This document shows, piece after piece, positions 43,457 to 49,249 of a stretch of DNA of 49,249 nt. The position numbers were made by a program, and so were the translations under genes. The stretch is taken from contig CAIQIR010000123.1 in the NCBI GenBank assembly GCA_903871875.1, forward strand, positions 1-49,249, written 5' to 3'. Numbering within the stretch: position 1 is the first letter of the stretch; every line of letters starts with the position of its first letter. The stretch comes from an uncultured Schlesneria sp. GTDB taxonomy: Bacteria; Planctomycetota; Planctomycetia; Planctomycetales; Planctomycetaceae. The notes under the pieces were generated by a model that did not search any database, was not told the origin of the DNA, and saw only the letters and a list, made by a program, of their open reading frames with translations.

Positions 43457-43915
43457 ATGACCATTCGCGTCGCGACGATGGCGGACCTGCCACAGATTCT
43501 GCCGCTCAGCGTGCGGCTGTTCTTCGAAACTCAGATAGGCCCACCCCCCGAATACCACACTATCGAACAGGCGCATCGGTTGTTCTTCCAGACACACCTG
43601 AATTCGCCGCTCTCCCGTACGTGGGTTGCCGAGCTGAATCAGAAAGTCGTCACGATCGGGACTTTGGCGTTCTTCATCCGGCCTGCCGATCACGGTCATG
43701 CTGCGGCAATGGAAGCCTACCTGGTCAACATTTACACCACACCTGAATATCGTCGACGAGGCTTGGCGGGCGCAATCGTGAACGCGGCCATAACCTATTC
43801 TCGAATTCAGGGAATCCACACCATCTGGGTTCACGCCACCAAAACCGGCTATCCCATCTACCAGGCGGCCGGCTTTCAAGAGGTCGCCCCGCAGGTGCCA
43901 CTCAAATCGGCGTAA
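43457..43915 (+). CDS. GNAT-family N-acetyltransferase
   Basis: A 152-residue cytosolic acetyltransferase. ATG at 43457 follows GAGGGGAT; an upstream in-frame TTG is less good. The GNAT elements are in order: N-terminal TIRVATMADLPQILPLSVRL, central strand KVVTIGTLAFFI, then AYLVNIYTTPEYRRRGLAGA with the acetyl-CoA pyrophosphate-binding R/Q-x-x-G-x-G/A pattern RRRGLA, and the C-terminal VHATKTGYPIYQAAGFQEV. The substrate cannot be told from the sequence. It stands alone, without an operon partner. Confidence 0.9.
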   Translation: MTIRVATMADLPQILPLSVRLFFETQIGPPPEYHTIEQAHRLFFQTHLNSPLSRTWVAELNQKVVTIGTLAFFIRPADHGHAAAMEAYLVNIYTTPEYRRRGLAGAIVNAAITYSRIQGIHTIWVHATKTGYPIYQAAGFQEVAPQVPLKSA

Positions 43916-44197
43916 AACGGAAAGACCTCCGTACGAAGCCTGCTCGGCCATCAAAAACCCAATCGATCGGGACTTGAACGGTACCCAATCTTTTGCGACC
44001 CGTTCACCATTCCTGAATTCTTTGATTTGCGGTCACCACGTTTCAATCGGGTCGGTCATTTCGTTAGACTTCAATGATAAGACATTTCGTTTTTATTGAC
44101 GGAATCTTGTCTTTGTGAATAGCGAGTCGATGGTGTGCCCCCTGTCATCGCTTGCCAGTTTCCCATCAAATGACGGACAGGAAATTCCCCTTCAGCC

Positions 44198-45778
44198 ATG
44201 AACCACGCCTCAACTGATCCGGTGAGACTCTTCATACATATCGTGATGATTCCCCTATTCATCCTGCTTTCAACATTGAACGCGACGGCCGCAAATCCGG
44301 AAGTCGGTGACAAAGTATTTGTGAAAGACGGAGCGATCGGGAAGGCGGGACATACGAAAGTTGACGCGGACCAGTTTACTTACCCAGCGACCGTGGAAGA
44401 CATCAACGGCGACCAGCTGTGGCTGACGTTGGCTTGGGTTCACAAACGGGATGTGATGACTGTTGATGAAGCCTTGAAGTTCTACGATGAGCAAATCGAG
44501 CGTGAACCATTCAATGCGAGCGCATGGAGACTCCGAGGTTCAGCCTGGGAAACGACAGGGGATTTTGACCAAGCCCAGCAGGACTATACCGAAGCGATTC
44601 GACTCGATCCCGGAGACACACTTCCCTACATCAATCGTGGAAACAATTGGTATGTACAAGGGAAATATGCCCAAGCCATCGCCGATTACAATCAAGCAAT
44701 CTTAGCCGGTCCGACAGAGTTCACGCCCTATTCGAACCGTGCCGGAGCGTGGCTGGCCATGGGCCAACTTACCAAAGCGGTCGCCGATTTCAGTGAGGCA
44801 ATTCGGCTAAATGAGAAAGATGCCCATTCCTACATTGGTCGCGGGCTCGCCTGGTATCGAATCGGTGACGACAAAAAAGCGATTAAGGACTACGAAACGG
44901 CGATCCGCCTGCAACCGAAATCGAGCGACGGCTATTGCGGCCTGGCCTGGATCATGGCCGCCGGCCCCGATGCGCAATATCGGAATGGAAAAAAGGCTGT
45001 TCAGCTGGCCACGACAGCCTGTGAACTCACGAAATGGAACGATGCGAACAATGTTGCCGTGCTGGCAGTCGCGTACGCCGAATCCGCCGATTGGGAGAAC
45101 TGCCTGAAATGGCAGCGACAGTATATCGAGATGGTCCCGACGGAAAACGAAAAGCGCGATGGACAAGCACGACTTGAACTCTATCTGCAAAATAGACCCT
45201 ATCGTGATAGCGTCGTCGAGCTTCCTCAAAAACCAGTGCCGATTGGGCAATCCATTGGACGAAATCTCGGAGAGATCATCATTGGATCGATGTTCGCCGT
45301 GATGACCTACGTGGTCGTATTGATCTTGCTGGCCTACCGACGGGACCAACAGACGGCACGCCAGAACAAAGCAATGGGTGAGCCGAACGGTACTCTGCCG
45401 AAAGACAACGCCTTGGAGATCGTCACCGTCGCCCGATTTCAGTCGTTACCGGAAGCGGAAGCCTGCAAGCTGCGTCTGGAATCGGAAGGTTTAACCGTCT
45501 TTCTTGCGGATGCGGAAACGATTCGCACCGACTGGCTGCTGTCGGGCGCGATCGGCGCTGTCAAAATCCAGGTGCCCAGTACTCAGGTCGAAACGGCAGC
45601 CAAAGTTCTGGGACAAATACAACACCCGCCGGCCGGGCAGCGACAACCGGCTGACGACAATCTCTGCCTGGCATGTGGCCTCGTCATGCCAGAAGAGGCA
45701 TTGCAATGCCCGGCCTGCGGTTGGTCTTATGCCGGTGAAAACAATGAAGACGCGGAGACAATAGAGGCCGGTGATTGA
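44198..45778 (+). CDS. TPR protein with C-terminal DUF2007 domain and zinc ribbon
   Basis: A 526-residue protein. An N-terminal hydrophobic segment (FIHIVMIPLFILLSTLN) acts as a signal peptide or anchor. It is followed by a small SH3-like beta module (VGDKVFVKDGAIGKAG, then TYPATVEDINGDQLWLTL), about five TPR repeats from 92 to 260 (AWRLRGSAWETTGDFDQAQQ, PYINRGNNWYVQGKYAQAIA, SYIGRGLAWYRIGDDKKAIK), and a membrane helix at about 363-385 (IIIGSMFAVMTYVVVLILLA). The part after it is a DUF2007-like signal-transducing domain (IVTVARFQSLPEAEACKLRL, GLTVFLADAETIRTDWLLSG). The end is a zinc ribbon with CLACG and CPACG pairs. The arrangement places TPRs outside and the DUF2007/zinc ribbon inside, if the first segment is cleaved. 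Confidence 0.82.
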   Translation: MNHASTDPVRLFIHIVMIPLFILLSTLNATAANPEVGDKVFVKDGAIGKAGHTKVDADQFTYPATVEDINGDQLWLTLAWVHKRDVMTVDEALKFYDEQIEREPFNASAWRLRGSAWETTGDFDQAQQDYTEAIRLDPGDTLPYINRGNNWYVQGKYAQAIADYNQAILAGPTEFTPYSNRAGAWLAMGQLTKAVADFSEAIRLNEKDAHSYIGRGLAWYRIGDDKKAIKDYETAIRLQPKSSDGYCGLAWIMAAGPDAQYRNGKKAVQLATTACELTKWNDANNVAVLAVAYAESADWENCLKWQRQYIEMVPTENEKRDGQARLELYLQNRPYRDSVVELPQKPVPIGQSIGRNLGEIIIGSMFAVMTYVVVLILLAYRRDQQTARQNKAMGEPNGTLPKDNALEIVTVARFQSLPEAEACKLRLESEGLTVFLADAETIRTDWLLSGAIGAVKIQVPSTQVETAAKVLGQIQHPPAGQRQPADDNLCLACGLVMPEEALQCPACGWSYAGENNEDAETIEAGD

Positions 45779-45928
45779 CATCTCCAGGAATCCATTACGG
45801 TCTCTGCTCGTGCCGATCGGCTGGCGGAATCCGGCGGCGCGTCCGATCACTATTGTCGAACAGACTCGACGATTCGAGGAACATCACCGGCCTTCCCATT
45901 CACTGCTGAATTTGAATAAAAATCCTCG

Positions 45929-46144
45929 ATGAGCAACTTCTCCGGCCTTTGCCCTCACTGTCAGCATTCTCGCCAAATCATCTCAGGGAAGGGATCGCGA
46001 TTTCTGCTGTGCCGGCATCCACTGATCAGCGAGAAGCACGGCAAGTACCCACCGCAACCGATCATTCGCTGCGCGGGCTACGCCAGCCGGAATGAAGATC
46101 AAAAGAGACAGGACTCGCAGGACACGATCTTGCGGAGCGAGTAA
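45929..46144 (+). CDS. Small zinc-binding-type conserved protein
   Basis: A 71-residue protein with a CPHC pair near the N-terminus (GLCPHCQHSRQIISGKGSR), a single C in FLLCRHP and a further C in the PPQPIIRCAGYA end, which matches a small conserved planctomycete and wider bacterial family with a CPHC-x-C-x-C arrangement. It probably binds one zinc ion. No ribosome site is visible before the ATG at 45929, but the conserved pattern supports the gene. Its function is unknown. It is in no clear operon. Confidence 0.7.
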   Translation: MSNFSGLCPHCQHSRQIISGKGSRFLLCRHPLISEKHGKYPPQPIIRCAGYASRNEDQKRQDSQDTILRSE

Positions 46145-46357
46145 TTTCCAAGAATGATCTCCGCCGAAAAGATCGTCGACTTTCGTCCCTCGATTTCCGT
46201 GTGAGCCGACAGGACATGCGTCGTCACAGCACCAAAAGCCGCTCTCCTCTTCTGGGGCGATTGGCGAACTTTTCAAAATGATTGGCTCGAGCATGGTCAG
46301 ACTGTCTCTTTCAACAGGGCGACGGTCGGCCGCGCTTCCCACTTCGAACGAATGATT

Positions 46358-47548
46358 TCAGGCAAAAGCCGCGATCCCCGTCAGATGTTCTCCGAGAATC
46401 AACAGATGCATGTCGTCGGTTCCTTCGTAGGTATAAACGCTCTCCAGATTGCACATGTGCCGGAACGAAACGTGTTCATCGAGAATTCCGACGCCGCCCA
46501 AAATTTCGCGAGCGGTACGGGCCACCTGTAACGCCATCGCCACGTTGTTTCGCTTGGCCATCGAAATCTGCACAAAGGTTGCCTGACCGGAATCCTTCAG
46601 CTGTGCCAGCCGCCAGGCCAGCAACTGAGCATTGGAGATCTCGGTCGCCATCTGGGCCAGTTTGCGCTGCACCAGCTGAAACGCGGCCAATGGTTTGCCG
46701 AATTGGATGCGCTGCAATGCATAATCGCGTGCCTCTTCAAAACAGGCCTGTGCCGCTCCCAGTGCCCCCCACGCGATTCCGTAGCGCGCGTGGTTCAGAC
46801 ATTGCAGCGGTGATTTCAAGCCGCTGGACGCCGGCAACAAAGCGCTATGCGGAACGGTGCACTGGTTGAATTCCAAGCGGCAGGTGATCCCAATGCGCAA
46901 CGAGTATTTTCCGTCGATCACCGATGCTGTGAATCCAGGTGTTCCGCGTTCCACGAGAAAACCTCGCACGGCGGCGGGGCTCTCGGGATCCACTCCGGGT
47001 TCTCCGTGAACCTTGGCCCAGACGACGGCCACATCCGCCAAAATTCCGGCACCGATCCACATCTTGGATCCAGTCAATTCATATCCGTCGGGCGTTTTCA
47101 CTGCTCGGGTTTCCATGCCACCCGGATTGGAGCCATGTTGCGGTTCCGTCAGCCCAAAACATCCCAGCTTTCGCGCCCGGGACATCTCCGGAAGCCAGTG
47201 TTGCTTTTGCTCTTCACTGCCAAACAAACGAATCGCAGTCATCGCCAGGGATCCCTGCACCGAAACGAATGTGCGCAATCCCGTATCGCCACGTTCCAGT
47301 TCCTGCAGAGCCAGTCCGTATCGCAACGCGCTCCAGCCGGCGCAACCATATCCCTGAATGTTGCCACCGAAGACCTCCAATTCGGCAAGTTCCGGAAGCA
47401 GTTCGAGCGGAAATGTACCGGCATTCCAGCACCGGTTGATCTGCGGGACGAATCGCGTCTGAACCCAATGTCGGATTTGTCCTCGCAGCGCCTGGTCTTC
47501 GGCCGAAATCAAATCATCCAGCCGAAAGAGATCGAGACACTCGGACAT
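46358..47548 (-). CDS. Acyl-CoA dehydrogenase, glutaryl-CoA dehydrogenase-like
   Basis: A 396-residue flavoenzyme. ATG at 47548 follows GGGAG; the 13-residue upstream extension is rejected. Family marks run in order: GYGCAGWSALRYGLALQELE, the FAD/substrate block LGCFGLTEPQHGSNPGGMET, GSKMWIGAGILADVAVVWAK, a mid-domain YALQRIQFGKPLAAFQLVQR, ILGGVGILDEHVSFRHMCNL, and the catalytic region TYEGTDDMHLLILGEHLTG, with E375 the likely base, as in glutaryl-CoA dehydrogenase (TYEGTHDIHALILG). Glutaryl-CoA dehydrogenase makes crotonyl-CoA in lysine and tryptophan catabolism by dehydrogenation plus decarboxylation; substrate specificity here is inferred from the closest pattern, not shown. Confidence 0.9.
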   Translation of the reverse strand: MSECLDLFRLDDLISAEDQALRGQIRHWVQTRFVPQINRCWNAGTFPLELLPELAELEVFGGNIQGYGCAGWSALRYGLALQELERGDTGLRTFVSVQGSLAMTAIRLFGSEEQKQHWLPEMSRARKLGCFGLTEPQHGSNPGGMETRAVKTPDGYELTGSKMWIGAGILADVAVVWAKVHGEPGVDPESPAAVRGFLVERGTPGFTASVIDGKYSLRIGITCRLEFNQCTVPHSALLPASSGLKSPLQCLNHARYGIAWGALGAAQACFEEARDYALQRIQFGKPLAAFQLVQRKLAQMATEISNAQLLAWRLAQLKDSGQATFVQISMAKRNNVAMALQVARTAREILGGVGILDEHVSFRHMCNLESVYTYEGTDDMHLLILGEHLTGIAAFA

Positions 47549-48043
47549 GATGCAGACTCCCTGGTTGCGACGATGGATTCTCGACATCGATCATGATGCC
47601 AACGCTGTTCGGAATCGATGTTCTCACACTACCATCGCAAGATACCGTATCTTCGGCCGAAGCAAGAGAGACGTTCTTCAAGTTCCGGAACACAACATCG
47701 CCGCATTTGAGGACATTGTTGGAACGCCTGAAACAACAGCGATCGTCGCCCTCTTTGCCAAGCCTGATCGACACCAGGAATTGCATGGGAATCCGGTACC
47801 GATTTCCACGCTGGCAATTCAGAGCTGCCCCGGCGAACTGTCGGCTGTGACCGCTAAGTGCAAGAAGCTAACGCCAGGACGCAAAGTAGAAACAGGACGA
47901 TGTTCAATCCCTTCCCTTTGCGTCTTCGCGCCCTTGGCGACTTTGTGTTCCCTTCTCTCAGACAACCCAGAAAGGCCAAGACACGATCGGCTGCCAAGCT
48001 GCGATGACGCGTCCAATCACCGCAGCCGGTTTTCTTGCCGCTT
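47549..48043. other. Intergenic stretch with repeat copy 3
   Basis: About 495 bp. The frames seen here on both strands overlap each other and show no domain. It includes the dispersed palindromic repeat at 47861-47958. Nothing else is supported. Confidence 0.5.
47861..47958. repeat. Dispersed palindromic repeat, copy 3
   Basis: The left arm contains CAAGAAGCTAACGCCAGGAC and GCAAAGTAGAAACAGG; the right arm is CCCTTTGCGTCTTCGCGCCC to TTTGTGTTCCCTTCTC. It resembles the other two copies and lies between an acyl-CoA dehydrogenase gene and a broken DUF1559 gene. Confidence 0.65.
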
Positions 48044-49048
48044 CTAAAATTCGCCGATGATTTCATCGTTGGCCCGCGTCCCCAGGGCTCGCCAGATCTT
48101 CTGATCGATCACATTGCTGGCGGACCGAACCGAACCGTCCATCAAGAGAATTTGCACGATTCCGGTGTGGTAACTGCGAGCGGTGACGGCTCCATAAGTC
48201 AGTTTCGTTGCGCTCAGTCCCAGGCGGCTGCTAACGAAATCAACGTCAACGGGTGTCGCGCCGTTCATGTAGTTGACCGGGGTATTGGGGGTGAACGTGG
48301 TCGTCATGCCGGTCTGAACCATCATTCCATTGACCCATTCTGCATGGGCGAGATTGAGGTTAAACGTTCCGCCGTAAGCGATCACGTCTGCGGTGGCCAC
48401 TGGGGGCGGTACATTGGGAATGTCGGGAGCACCGACATCATGAAGTAAGGCTCGATAGGTCTTCACTTCCGCGATTCCCAGCGTGTTACTCAGTCCATCG
48501 AGAAAATCTCCGGTCTGAAATCGCGAATTGACGCCGAACGCTCCGTCGCCCGTCTCGCCCGTGGTGGGATTCCAGGCAAACCAAGTTCCATAATTGGCAG
48601 CATAGTTACTCGGATCATAGGTCTGATTGCCGGACGTGTTGGACCGGTCATTGATCTCCGCAGGACAGAGAAACATGGCGATCCGTGTCGGAGCCACTTG
48701 CGGCTGAATCGAATAACTCAACGAGAAATTGATGAGGTTTTGCAGACTCGCTTGATCCACATAGGGCAACAGTCGGGCATGGACCGAATAGCTGTCGGAG
48801 ACCTGGCTCATTCGCAATACACAGGCGGGCGGAAATACCGTATAGGGTTCCAAGTAGTTGTGGAGTGCAAGACCGAACTGTTTCAGATTGTTTTTACACT
48901 ATGTTCGACGAGCGGCCTCGCGTGCCTGTTGGACGGCGGGAAGCAGCAGAGCGATCAGCACTGCGATAATTCCGATGACCACCAAGAGCTCAATGAGTGT
49001 GAACGCGGTCCGCCGTCCGCGACGCATTTCTTTCTTCTTGAGATTCAT
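48044..49048 (-). pseudogene. DUF1559 gene with a single in-frame TAG stop
   Basis: The ATG at 49048 follows GAGGTT and opens a normal DUF1559/pilin-like N-terminus ([20 protein letters not shown], then [14 protein letters not shown]). Codon 50 is TAG at 48899-48901, exactly where the intact relative has CAG ([14 protein letters not shown]). The same frame then continues as CKNNLKQFGLALHNYLEPYT and runs without further stops to 48044, with all family blocks (ARLLPYVDQASLQNLINF, AMFLCPAEIND, FLDGLSNTLGIAEVKTY, HTGIVQILLMDGSVRSA, IIGEF). One C-to-T change therefore explains the break. Without suppression only a 49-residue pilin-like stub is made. A TTG at 48853 could restart the C-terminal part, but it would lack the signal. 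Confidence 0.88.
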
Positions 49049-49249
49049 TTCGGCAACCTCTTCCGCACCACGGCGGGCTCTCTAAAAAGGACTGTGCTCA
49101 ACCTCGTGGCGGAACGTGACAACAACTTTGAGACAGTTTCGTGAAAAGAATTAGAGAGTATTTGCGAGCGGAGTTGGTCCGGTCTGCTGTTTTTTGTCGG
49201 CGATCAGATTGGTTTCCGGTGGATTGATCCAGACGTTTTGAGGCGGCTG
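49049..49249. other. End of window, upstream of the DUF1559 gene
   Basis: About 200 bp with no supported gene; it should contain the promoter of the minus-strand DUF1559 gene. Confidence 0.4.

Noticed and set aside
48044-48853. Independent 269-residue gene starting at TTG 48853
   Set aside because: The frame continues upstream through one TAG into a perfect pilin-like N-terminus with its own ribosome site, so it is the 3' part of a broken DUF1559 gene.
1-49249. tRNA, rRNA or tmRNA genes
   Set aside because: No cloverleaf-like T-arm (GTTCGAATC) in suitable context or rRNA-like sequence was noticed on either strand; a covariance search would be needed to be sure.

Overview
The window looks like a chromosomal segment of a planctomycete with mid-range GC content, probably from the Planctomycetaceae/Schlesneria/Gimesia side of the phylum. 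That placement is inferred from gene content: two DUF1559 proteins with pilin-like N-termini, a protein carrying a LEPR-XLL type N-terminal motif, stand-alone WD40 and cytochrome c-WD40 proteins, a J-domain-like/DUF1080 fusion, FGE-sulfatase and LRR remnants, and very long secretin-type proteins. I saw no rRNA, tRNA or CRISPR array.

Region 1 (1-3.5 kb) is a gene graveyard. It opens with the C-terminal part of an IS701-family transposase whose frame shifts at an A7 run. Next come a small cysteine-containing exported protein and a C39-like cysteine peptidase with a C-terminal membrane anchor. The last part is a chimera on the minus strand: a formylglycine-generating-enzyme-like protein cut off mid-domain, joined out of frame to a leucine-rich-repeat tail, followed by the 3' remnant of an alpha/alpha-toroid-like protein.

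Region 2 (3.9-17.6 kb) is mostly housekeeping and stress functions: an exported OB-fold-like protein, a seven-blade WD40 protein, a SYLF-domain protein, a PDZ protein, an Hsp20 chaperone, a CHAD protein, a 66-residue membrane protein, PrkA kinase with its VWA partner (YeaH type, no SpoVR beside it), an esterase-fold protein whose nucleophile position reads Glu, hypoxanthine phosphoribosyltransferase and a cytochrome c-WD40 fusion.

Region 3 (18.0-29.9 kb) is the most distinctive part. It holds a 1306-residue secretin with about ten N-type modules before the barrel domain, a lipoprotein directly downstream, a convergent BON-like exported protein whose gene overlaps the lipoprotein gene by 209 bp, and a 1894-residue exported protein made of an N0-like domain and about 22 secretin-N-like modules with no barrel. 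I infer a planctomycete envelope-spanning secretin assembly.

Region 4 (30.1-49.2 kb) holds a solitary complex I-like antiporter subunit, a YTV-like repeat surface protein, an intact DUF1559 protein, a J-like/PEGA/DUF1080 protein, an LRR protein, a seven-Ig-repeat surface protein with a clear terminator, a porin-like beta-barrel with an unclear start codon, a GNAT acetyltransferase, a TPR/DUF2007/zinc-ribbon protein, a small zinc-binding protein, a glutaryl-CoA-dehydrogenase-like enzyme and a second DUF1559 gene split by a single in-frame TAG. Its intergenic spaces carry three copies of a dispersed palindromic repeat and several long perfect hairpins.
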